A DNA stretch of 39,150 bases from a virus: IMG/VR virus record IMGVR_UViG_3300050821_015342, positions 1-39,150 of that record, one strand, 5' to 3'. A program made the translations under genes and the position numbers. The notes beneath the pieces are model-generated. The model was not told where the DNA came from, ran no database searches, and saw only the letters and a list, made by a program, of their open reading frames with translations. This document shows positions 7,231 through 13,578 of the stretch, one piece after another; position 1 is the first letter of the stretch, and every line of letters begins with the position of its first letter.

Positions 7231-8258
7231 CATTTCATCCTTACATCAAGAAACCAAGGGCCGTCGTCGATCAGCCGTGGAGCGTTCCGGCACTTTGCCG
7301 TAGGTATCAATGGCCCACCGGTTTGGCTGGCGGTGGCGTCATCGGCATCGTTGAGTGCGGAGGAGGATGGCTTCCCGCTGATCTTCTACAGTTCTGCCAC
7401 GCAAACGGCGTTGCCGTTCCGACCATCACGGATGTCCCCCTCGATCTGACCAATGCGCCCGGCAAGGACCCCGACAGTGATGGGGAGGTGGCCTTGGATA
7501 TTCAGGTCGCCGCCGCCTCGTACTACGTTGCCACCGGCAAGCCGGCGAGCATTCGGATGTACTGGGGGTCGGACATTACCGCCTGCATTCAGAAAGCCCA
7601 CCGTGATGGGTGCGATGTATGCAGCGTATCGTGGGGCAACGATGAGGCCCAATGGGGTGGTGAAGCGTTGTCAGCCCTGGGAGATGTCACCCGCGCCGCC
7701 GCCGAGGAAGGCATGATCACCTTCGCTGCCGCGGGCGACAACGATTCCTCCGATGGCGGTCCAGGGGCGGCGAACGTCGACGCGCCTGCCAGTGCCCGAT
7801 ATGTCTTTGGGTGCGGCGGCACAAGCCTTCCGCAGAGCGGTCCGGAGACCGTCTGGAACAACAATCCCGGAAATGCGGACGGCGAAGGCACCGGAGGTGG
7901 GTTCTCGACCTTCTATCCCACGTCGGCCTGGATGAACGGCGCCCCTCACGGCACTGGTCGCATGGTTCCTGACGCTGCGGCGAATGCTGACCCGAACACC
8001 GGCTACAACGTCGTGATTGCCGGACAGGTCCAGGTCGTCGGGGGCACCAGCGCGGTCGCGCCGCTCTACGCAGGCCTGTTCGCTGCATTTGGCCGGAAGT
8101 TGCCGTTCGTCGGTCCTAAAGCATGGGCCAATCATTTGGCGTTCACCGACGTCGTTCAAGGTGACAACGGCTCTTATCGCGCCCGTGTAGGGCCTGATCC
8201 CTGCACCGGCCTCGGCTCGCCGATCGGCACGAAGCTCGCCGCGCTGTTTGTGAAATGA
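7227..8258 (+). CDS. S53 (sedolisin-type) serine-carboxyl peptidase domain protein
   Basis: The 343-residue product is a near-minimal S53 catalytic domain. The Glu-Asp pair is in DSDGEVALDIQVAAA (E87, D91). The oxyanion-hole Asp is in FAAAGDNDSSDGG (D171). The nucleophile is in VGGTSAVAPLYAG (S275). The C-terminal calcium site is suggested by FTDVVQGDNG (D308) and GPDPCTGLGSP (D324). Family enzymes are acid-active endopeptidases usually made with a long propeptide; here the frame starts directly at the catalytic domain (IGIVECGGGW near 39-48) and no signal peptide is visible. It may process virion proteins or digest host material. Phage S53 peptidases are uncommon in my knowledge. Confidence 0.85.
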   Translation: MTFHPYIKKPRAVVDQPWSVPALCRRYQWPTGLAGGGVIGIVECGGGWLPADLLQFCHANGVAVPTITDVPLDLTNAPGKDPDSDGEVALDIQVAAASYYVATGKPASIRMYWGSDITACIQKAHRDGCDVCSVSWGNDEAQWGGEALSALGDVTRAAAEEGMITFAAAGDNDSSDGGPGAANVDAPASARYVFGCGGTSLPQSGPETVWNNNPGNADGEGTGGGFSTFYPTSAWMNGAPHGTGRMVPDAAANADPNTGYNVVIAGQVQVVGGTSAVAPLYAGLFAAFGRKLPFVGPKAWANHLAFTDVVQGDNGSYRARVGPDPCTGLGSPIGTKLAALFVK

Positions 8259-8279
8259 AAAAGCGCGCGGATTAAAAGT

Positions 8280-8447
8280 TTGAGCAAATCGGATACAGAC
8301 CGGAGGGCGGCGCCAGTGTGCGTGCCGGAGCAGATAGAGCCGCCGTCCATGCCCAGCGACTTCTGGGGCCAGATCGTCATACGGTACGCCAAGGGCGTCC
8401 CTGTGCTGATAGAAGTAACAAGGACCACAAAGGTCGAAGCGTCGTGA
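8280..8447 (+). CDS. Small hypothetical protein (about 55 residues)
   Basis: This short frame begins at TTG (8280) or at a GTG at 8316. It contains PSDFWGQIVIRYAKGVPVLIEVTRTTK, which resembles a widespread small phage protein pattern (F-[WY]-G-x-[IV]-x-I-x-[YF]-x-x-G-x-P-V). The end of the frame overlaps the GTG of the next gene by four bases, as elsewhere in this cluster. No clear ribosome site, so the start is unsure. Function unknown. Confidence 0.55.
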   Translation: MSKSDTDRRAAPVCVPEQIEPPSMPSDFWGQIVIRYAKGVPVLIEVTRTTKVEAS

Positions 8448-8683
8448 CGGTGATCGCTGGCCATGTATTTGACCCGATCTCTGGGGCCTGCTCGTGCGGC
8501 AGGAGATTCAGCGATATCTCCGGAGCGACCGAAAAGGACATCGAGCGGCCGTATTTCGCGCATGTGGGGAATCTGACGGAGACTGAGTACCGCGAGATCG
8601 TCGCGGAGCGGGACCGGTTGTGGGTGTCCCTGTTTGGCGGTAAGGCTGAGCGGATGCCTGATGCGGACGATTTCTCAGGCTGA
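8444..8683 (+). CDS. Hypothetical protein with C-x-C motif
   Basis: I chose GTG at 8444 because it overlaps the previous stop as GTGA. The 79-residue product begins MTVIAGHVFDPISGACSCGR and continues with RFSDISGATEKDI and a helix TETEYREIVAERDRLW. The GHVFDP...CxCGRRF start looks like a small beta-hairpin metal or DNA-binding motif seen in actinophage and alphaproteobacterial phage proteins. Function unknown. Confidence 0.55.
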   Translation: MTVIAGHVFDPISGACSCGRRFSDISGATEKDIERPYFAHVGNLTETEYREIVAERDRLWVSLFGGKAERMPDADDFSG

Positions 8684-8712
8684 TCTTGCGGTCTTAGCGG
8701 GAGGTTCGTGCT

Positions 8713-8943
8713 TTGAGCGACCACGTAAATTATACAGGCGGGGCGCGCGGCCGAAGCGGAACCGAGTGTCTCACGAACCTCCCGATGGGTTGGGATTGTC
8801 GGTTTACGCCAGAGGGAAATGTGGTTTGCGTTCACCCAGACCATCGGCCCAGGCAGTTCGATAGCATGGCCCGGAAATGGTTCGAACTCGTCCCGACGGC
8901 GGCTGGCGATACGGAACTTGTTGTGATGGACCCGCAGCCGTGA
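8713..8943 (+). CDS. Hypothetical protein, TTG start
   Basis: The TTG is preceded by GGGAGG about nine bases upstream, which decides the start. The 76-residue product MSDHVNYTGGARGRSGTEC includes LPMGWDCRFTPEGNVVCVHP, a compact beta-rich stretch, and ends TELVVMDPQP. Its TGA overlaps the next GTG. No family recognised. Confidence 0.5.
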   Translation: MSDHVNYTGGARGRSGTECLTNLPMGWDCRFTPEGNVVCVHPDHRPRQFDSMARKWFELVPTAAGDTELVVMDPQP

Positions 8944-9497
8944 ATGAGATGATCGAGCGGGTGGCGCGGGCGATAGAACAGTCGTTCTTCGGATCGCCAC
9001 TGCGCCCTGAGACCTCCGCTGAGTTGCGCGAAACCGTGTTGGAAACAGCCCGAGCCGCCATTGAGGTGATGCGAGAGCCCACCGAAGCGATGGTCGAAGC
9101 TATGGAAGGGTCCGATTTCGAGTCCTGGAGCCCCGAACCCGGCGAAGGGCGCGACAGCATCAATCTTGACGAGGCGTGGCGCGCTGGCGTTGATGCGGCC
9201 TTGAAGGATGAGCTGCGGGCCACGGTTGACCGCCGCGTCTTTACGGTGGATCAGGTCTATCCGCTTCCGAAAGGGATGGAAAGTCCCAGGCGTCTTCCAC
9301 ACGTCTATGCCGGGCGCTGCCCCTTCAGGTGGGACAAGGGCGACGGGCTGGATGCCTGGAAGGGCACTTGGCGGATTGATGGTGCAGGCCTCGATCCGTC
9401 GAGGTCGTTCAAGGTGACCAGCGTGGAAAGCTACGCCTTGCATGTCATCCGCGAAGGATCGCCTGTAGCATTGCTGGTGGAGGAGATTGAGCCGTGA
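8940..9497 (+). CDS. Phage protein with AMR-PTE-type N-terminal module
   Basis: The GTG at 8940 overlaps the previous stop and gives MNEMIERVARAIEQSF, a better start than a longer upstream reading. Residues about 1-80 form a recurring small-phage module: ERVARAI, then AARAAIEVMREPTEAMVEA region (ETARAAIEVMREPTEAM), then EAWRAGVDAALKDE. The same module makes up most of the protein at 10049. The C-terminal half (about 100-185) is a separate domain with VYAGRCPFRWDKGDGLDAW and beta-rich sequence. Function unknown. Confidence 0.6.
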   Translation: MNEMIERVARAIEQSFFGSPLRPETSAELRETVLETARAAIEVMREPTEAMVEAMEGSDFESWSPEPGEGRDSINLDEAWRAGVDAALKDELRATVDRRVFTVDQVYPLPKGMESPRRLPHVYAGRCPFRWDKGDGLDAWKGTWRIDGAGLDPSRSFKVTSVESYALHVIREGSPVALLVEEIEP

Positions 9498-9766
9498 GCG
9501 AGTGGATCGAAAACGGCCCGGCGGTCCGCTACGAAATCCGTCGCAATGCCGATGGTCTCATTCGCGAGGTCTGCTCCGGTATGAGTTGGCACGGTGATTT
9601 CATCTGGGGCGAGGGCAACTTCGCCTGCGACTGCAATCGCGAGATTTTCTTTTGCGACGCGGCTGGCGAGGACGATAGCAACCGCCATTGTGGGCACGAA
9701 GCCTACAGTGTTCGGGTCACGGCGGTCGACGATGGGCGCCTCATTTATCAGGACCACGACTGGTGA
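9494..9766 (+). CDS. Hypothetical Cys-rich acidic protein
   Basis: GTG start coupled to the previous stop. The 90-residue protein is acidic and has cysteines at CSGMSW, FACDCNREIFFC and HCGHEAY, so a metal site is possible. It has no membrane segment. I do not recognise a family. Confidence 0.55.
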   Translation: MSEWIENGPAVRYEIRRNADGLIREVCSGMSWHGDFIWGEGNFACDCNREIFFCDAAGEDDSNRHCGHEAYSVRVTAVDDGRLIYQDHDW

Positions 9767-9797
9767 GGGTTGTCTACCACATTGGGGAGCCAGCGGC

Positions 9798-10052
9798 ATG
9801 ACTGAAATCTCGGAAATTAAAAATCAGGCCGATCTGGACCGTTATTGGGCGGAACGCGGTGGGTCACCCCAAGAGCGTAAGGATCGCGTCAGGGAACTGG
9901 CTGATGCCGAACAAGAGGTGATTGCCGCTGCACTGTCGGACGTCGGCCCCGGGTGCCCCTACATCCGGTTGAAAGCCGCCGTTCTGCGCCTGGTTGAACT
10001 GCGTCACATCGCAAACAAAGCCGAATGTTTGGCAAGGACAGTCGCAATATGA
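9798..10052 (+). CDS. Hypothetical helical protein
   Basis: I chose the ATG at 9798 (MTEISEIKNQADLDRYWAER) because the frame upstream of it overlaps a real gene and reads poorly. The 84-residue product is helical and charged, with PYIRLKAAVLRLVELRHIAN near the end. The stop overlaps the next start (ATGA). Function unknown. Confidence 0.5.
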   Translation: MTEISEIKNQADLDRYWAERGGSPQERKDRVRELADAEQEVIAAALSDVGPGCPYIRLKAAVLRLVELRHIANKAECLARTVAI

Positions 10053-10303
10053 GCCAGATAGTGGAAAAAGTCGCACGGGCCATGTTTGATTCAAGGAAGC
10101 TTGGCGACTCGCTGGTTGCCTTCGACGGGAGTCGCTTCAAAGGGACGAGTTGGCGGGATCTCGAGAAACTGGCTCGCACTGCGATTGGGGCCATGCGCGA
10201 TCCAACTGAGGATATGTTGGACGCTTATCCACCGATCGCTGGTGAGAATCCCAGTGGCCTGGACATTTGGCGTGACATGATCGACGCAGCCCTGAAGGAG
10301 TGA
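10049..10303 (+). CDS. Small phage protein, AMR-PTE paralogue
   Basis: The 84-residue product MSQIVEKVARAMFDSRK contains LARTAIGAMRDPTEDMLDA and ends DIWRDMIDAALKE. The order KVARA, AI-x-AMR-x-PTE-x-M, W-x-x-MIDAAL-x-E repeats that of the N-terminal part of the protein at 8940, so the two are paralogous. This module is frequent in phages of Alphaproteobacteria; its function is not known. Start overlaps the upstream stop as ATGA. Confidence 0.6.
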   Translation: MSQIVEKVARAMFDSRKLGDSLVAFDGSRFKGTSWRDLEKLARTAIGAMRDPTEDMLDAYPPIAGENPSGLDIWRDMIDAALKE

Positions 10304-10306
10304 GCC

Positions 10307-10471
10307 GTGGACGATGACGACATCATCCGGTGTTACACGCCTCCACTTCCCGCAACCGAGCGGGAGTGGAGCGAGTGGGTCAGAGAAGGCGGCGGTTTCG
10401 TGCGTCATCGGCTTATGACGCTGGAAGAAATCCTCGCCGAGTTTCCCGGCGTAAAGGTACCGCGCTCATGA
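10307..10471 (+). CDS. 54-residue acidic hypothetical protein
   Basis: The GTG start gives MDDDDIIRCYTPPLPATERE, then EWVREGGGFVRHRLMTLEEI and EFPGVKVPRS. The frame ends inside the ATG of the next gene (ATGA), which supports use. The HRLMTLEEILAEFPG end looks like a short helix. Not recognised. Confidence 0.55.
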   Translation: MDDDDIIRCYTPPLPATEREWSEWVREGGGFVRHRLMTLEEILAEFPGVKVPRS

Positions 10472-10806
10472 GCCGTTATGAATGCGAAGAGCGCCCGGAG
10501 CCCGTAACAGCCCCACGCGTCGGGTGCCGTTGCCGCGAGTGCTACCGGGCGCGTCAGATGGTCCTTGATCCAAGGCTGATCGAAATCGTCAACGACCGAT
10601 GGCATACGCCGACCATCACGGTGTCACCCGGCTGCGATGTCGTTCACCGCGCGCTCGAGGCCTACTCAGCCGGTCAAATTGAGTATGCGGCGCTCTACAT
10701 CGAAATCATCAAGGCGCTCATCAAGCTGAGCGACGAGCATTTCAAGCAGGCGATGACCTTCGTCAGCCGGTCGCCGTTCGTCATCACGAACCCGCCTGTC
10801 ACTTGA
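10468..10806 (+). CDS. Hypothetical protein with C-x-C-x2-C N-terminus
   Basis: ATG at 10468 is coupled to the upstream stop. The 112-residue protein has VGCRCRECYRAR (about 18-29), a compact cysteine cluster that could bind metal, followed by helices (EAYSAGQIEYAALYIEIIKA). No named family recognised. Confidence 0.55.
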   Translation: MSRYECEERPEPVTAPRVGCRCRECYRARQMVLDPRLIEIVNDRWHTPTITVSPGCDVVHRALEAYSAGQIEYAALYIEIIKALIKLSDEHFKQAMTFVSRSPFVITNPPVT

Positions 10807-10937
10807 TGGGCTGGCTGCTCTGCCGCCTCGGCTTTCACCGCTGGGGCGGCTCCTACCATTACCTCTGGGTCTGCCAGCGGCAGAGCTGCTTTGCCGAGCG
10901 GATGAAGCCGAACAGGGATGTCGGGCCGTGGACGTGA
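10806..10937 (+). CDS. 43-residue DUF1660-like phage protein
   Basis: The start shares one base with the previous stop. The product MGWLLCRLGFHRWGG continues YHYLWVCQRQSCFAERM. The opening C-R-L-[GF]-x-H-[RK]-W and the second cysteine pair match the style of the short prophage proteins called DUF1660 (CRLFGHKW...C-x-R-C), which look like tiny zinc ribbons. Length and position in a coupled cluster agree. Function unknown. Confidence 0.55.
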   Translation: MGWLLCRLGFHRWGGSYHYLWVCQRQSCFAERMKPNRDVGPWT

Positions 10938-11170
10938 GTGAAGAAATCCCCACGCGCATTCGCAACGTGGTCATAAATTCGGGAAGGACACTCGACGAGT
11001 TTCGCCACATGAGCGATAGCGAGCTGCTGCGTTGCGAGGGGTTCGGAAATAAGAGCCTCAAATGGCTGAGGCGCAACTATCCTCCGGACTCTGTAACCGG
11101 CCTGGAGGCCTTTTCGGACGAAATGCTGCTCAGCGAACTGCGGCGCCGGGATTGGCTGCGCCGCAGATAG
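10934..11170 (+). CDS. RNA polymerase alpha-CTD-like helix-hairpin-helix protein
   Basis: The GTG at 10934 overlaps the previous stop and gives a 78-residue product; a GTG two codons earlier is the alternative. Residues about 8-45, RIRNVVINSGRTLDEF then SDSELLRCEGFGNKSL followed by KWLRR, match the fold pattern of the bacterial RNA polymerase alpha C-terminal domain: L-N-x-G-[IV]-x-T-[VL]-x-[DE]-L, then LL-x-[IC]-x-[GN]-FG-x-KSL. That domain binds UP-element DNA and activators. It sits last before the portal gene. It could bind DNA or host transcription machinery (inference). Confidence 0.6.
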   Translation: MSEEIPTRIRNVVINSGRTLDEFRHMSDSELLRCEGFGNKSLKWLRRNYPPDSVTGLEAFSDEMLLSELRRRDWLRRR

Positions 11171-11189
11171 GCGCCCTTCCATCGCGTCC

Positions 11190-11274
11190 TTGACATTCCA
11201 GGTCTTACTGCCGCAATAGCCGCATTACCAGCAGGCGATGAGGAAGCACCCGGGCCCGCGTAACCCCTCGCGGG
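11190..11274 (+). promoter_or_regulatory. Leader of the portal gene: -35-like site and hairpin
   Basis: TTGACA (11190-11195) matches the -35 consensus perfectly, but the -10 region near 11213-11219 (GCAATAG) is poor. Just before the portal start, CCCGCG (11255-11260) pairs with CGCGGG (11269-11274) around an eight-base loop. The portal TTG is 12 bases after the hairpin and has no visible Shine-Dalgarno sequence. The leader may therefore control portal expression, at RNA or transcription level. Low certainty. Confidence 0.3.
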
Positions 11275-11286
11275 ACGCCCGTTGCC

Positions 11287-13137
11287 TTGAGCGAAACCCA
11301 GGTCCGTTCGCGCCCTCGTACTCAGCGGTCGATCTCCTACGCCGGAGCGAGCGCTGCACGACTGTCCCGCACGCCTTCGACTCCTTCCCGCAAAACCCCG
11401 ACCCCCAAATTCTGGAAGGCGCTGCGTCCTCACCAGGAACAGCGCCTCAATATGATGCGGTCGTGGCGGTTTTCATGGATGGAGCACTACTCCCTCCTTG
11501 AGTCGTACATCCTTCCGCGTCGCGGAATCTTCATCAATTCGGCCCAGCCGACCCCGAACACGATGATCCGAGGGATGGCGATCAACCAGGCCATCCTTGA
11601 CGAAACCGGGACCTGGGCGATGCGGACCTGCGCCGCAGGACTGATGTCGAACGAGATGTCGCCCTCGCGGCAGTGGTTCAAATTAAAGCCGGCCCTCACT
11701 TCCCGGGAACAGGCGCCTCCCGAGGCAGCGGCATGGTTCGAGGAAGTCGAAAACCGCATCGCCGTCGTGATGAACCGGTCGAACTTCTACCAGGAAGCGG
11801 CCCAGATGTTCGAGGACCTGGTCACCTTCGGGACCGGGCCGATGCTCATCTACGAGGACGAGAAGGACCTCATTCGCTGTTACACCCCATGCCCCGGGGA
11901 ATACCTGCTCTCATCCTCCTCTGGGAACCGGATCGGCGTTTTCTGCCGGCTCTTCGTCATGACCGTCAGTGCGATGGTCGAGATGTTCGAACTGGAGAAC
12001 TGCCCCAAGGAAGTCCAGGACCAATGGAAGCAGAAGGGCGCGGCGCTCGAGGTCGAGTGTTTGGTCGCCCACATGATCGAGCCGAATTTCCCGGTGACGG
12101 TTCCCGGTCTCGAGGATGAAGAGGACATCGGCGTCGTCCCCGGCGGGTTTGCGTGGCGCGAGACCTATTGGTGCTGGGGCCTGAACGGCGAATATCCGAT
12201 GTCGTGGGGTGGCTTTCACGAACCGCCGTTCGTTGTTCCCCGCTGGGCCGTCACTTCCAATGACGCGTACGGCCGATCGGTCGGCATGGATGTACTGCCG
12301 GCCATTTTACAGCTTCAGGTGATGGCGGCGCGGCTTGCCGAAGCCGAAGAAAAACTCGTCAGGCCAGCCCTTTTGGCCTCCCTGGATATGAAGAACGAGC
12401 CGTCCTCGATCCTTCCGGGCCGGATCACCTACGTCCAGTCCCTCTCAGCCGACAAGGGGATGCGGCCAGTCTACACGGTCAACCCGGAAATCCGCGAGTT
12501 CATGGAATCCATGGCCGCGGTTCAGGCCAGAATTAACAAGGGCTTCTTCGTCGATCTGTTCATGGGTTTGGAACAGGTCACCAAGCAGATGACCGCCTTC
12601 GAGGTGGCCCAGAGAAACCAGGAAAAGCTGCAAGTACTCGGGCCGGTCGTCGAGCGATTGCAGAACGAGATGCTCGCCCCGGCGATTGCCCGAATTTTTC
12701 GGATTATGGAAAGGAAGTTGCTCCTCCCGCCGCTTCCGCCATCGCTCATTGGGCAACCGATCGGAATTGAATACGTCGGGGTGCTCGCCTTGGCTCAGAA
12801 AGCCGCGAAGACCGCCGCGCTCGAACGATTCATCCAGATCGTCGGACCGATGCAGCAGACCAATCCATCGGTTGCGAACGTGTGGAATCCCGAGGCCTGG
12901 ATCAGGGAATACAGCGCCGACTTGTTCCTTCCGGCCAAGATCCTCCGAACGCCAGATCAGGTGGCGGCTCTTGCTGCTCAGCAGGCCAAAGAGATTCAGG
13001 CCCAGAAAATGCTCGCCGGCGCCCAGCAAGCGGCGAACGTCGGCGAGAGCGCCAGCAACATCGATGTGGGGGGTGGCCTCAACGCGATTCAGTTGATGAC
13101 CGGCCTCGGGTCAGGAGGCGGCGGTGGAGGACAGTAA
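11287..13137 (+). CDS. Portal / head-to-tail connecting protein
   Basis: The 616-residue protein matches the T7/BPP-1-type head-tail connector family. Diagnostic stretches are EHYSLLESYILPRRGIF (about 66-82), CAAGLMSNEMSPSRQWFKL (115-133), FGTGPMLIYEDEKD (174-187), YGRSVGMDVLPAILQLQ and PALLASLDMKNEPSS followed by LPGRITYV. The C-terminus is Gln/Ala-rich and ends in a Gly tail. Twelve such subunits normally form the ring through which DNA is packaged and to which the short tail attaches. Length fits the family (usually 500-600) with an extended basic N-terminus of about 45 residues. The start is TTG with no clear ribosome site, so the N-terminus is uncertain. Confidence 0.92.
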   Translation: MSETQVRSRPRTQRSISYAGASAARLSRTPSTPSRKTPTPKFWKALRPHQEQRLNMMRSWRFSWMEHYSLLESYILPRRGIFINSAQPTPNTMIRGMAINQAILDETGTWAMRTCAAGLMSNEMSPSRQWFKLKPALTSREQAPPEAAAWFEEVENRIAVVMNRSNFYQEAAQMFEDLVTFGTGPMLIYEDEKDLIRCYTPCPGEYLLSSSSGNRIGVFCRLFVMTVSAMVEMFELENCPKEVQDQWKQKGAALEVECLVAHMIEPNFPVTVPGLEDEEDIGVVPGGFAWRETYWCWGLNGEYPMSWGGFHEPPFVVPRWAVTSNDAYGRSVGMDVLPAILQLQVMAARLAEAEEKLVRPALLASLDMKNEPSSILPGRITYVQSLSADKGMRPVYTVNPEIREFMESMAAVQARINKGFFVDLFMGLEQVTKQMTAFEVAQRNQEKLQVLGPVVERLQNEMLAPAIARIFRIMERKLLLPPLPPSLIGQPIGIEYVGVLALAQKAAKTAALERFIQIVGPMQQTNPSVANVWNPEAWIREYSADLFLPAKILRTPDQVAALAAQQAKEIQAQKMLAGAQQAANVGESASNIDVGGGLNAIQLMTGLGSGGGGGGQ

Positions 13138-13312
13138 ACCCACCAAAGTCGAGAAGTCCTCGGTTCACTACGGCCGGGGGGAGTCATTCGGCGACCACTG
13201 TGCTGTGTGCCGCCACTTTGAGCCGCCCAACTCATGCGAGCGCGTGAGGGGGCACATTACCGCCGGAGGTTGGTGCCGGCTGTTCAGACGCAAACCGGTC
13301 AGGAGGGCGTAA
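13124..13312 (+). CDS. Small four-cysteine phage protein after portal
   Basis: GTG start preceded by AGGAGG six bases upstream and lying inside the portal 3' end. The 62-residue product has four cysteines, HCAVCRHFEPPNSCE and then GGWCRLF, in a C-x2-C-x8-C-x12-C pattern. A C-x2-C-HF-x-PP-x-x-C...GWC protein is common next to portal genes in related phages and resembles small iron-sulfur or zinc proteins. Role unknown. Confidence 0.65.
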   Translation: MEDSKPTKVEKSSVHYGRGESFGDHCAVCRHFEPPNSCERVRGHITAGGWCRLFRRKPVRRA

Positions 13313-13578
13313 TGCCTGGTTTTACAGTGGGGGGCGGCGGGGCTTGCTGGCAGGACACAGGCCAGGGTGCGTCCGACCGATTGGCCAGTTGGGACGGATT
13401 CACGGCTGATCCTTCGCCGATGGTCGAGCCGGCGACGTCTATCATTCTGCGCCAGGACGACAATGGAGGGGTCACTCCTCTTGGCCAGGGCGGCTGTGGG
13501 TCGTGGGCGCCAATTCTGGACGGGTCCAGCAACGGCGCAACATCTGGCGGCGACGAGCCGATCTTTATCAATGAATAA
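13312..13578 (+). CDS. Hypothetical Gly-rich protein
   Basis: ATG overlaps the previous stop (TAATG). The 88-residue product MPGFTVGGGGACWQDTGQG is rich in Gly, Ser and Asp and has no helices, which fits a small structural protein. It contains three cysteines. It overlaps the start of the large exported fibre-like protein by eight bases. Function unknown. Confidence 0.5.
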   Translation: MPGFTVGGGGACWQDTGQGASDRLASWDGFTADPSPMVEPATSIILRQDDNGGVTPLGQGGCGSWAPILDGSSNGATSGGDEPIFINE

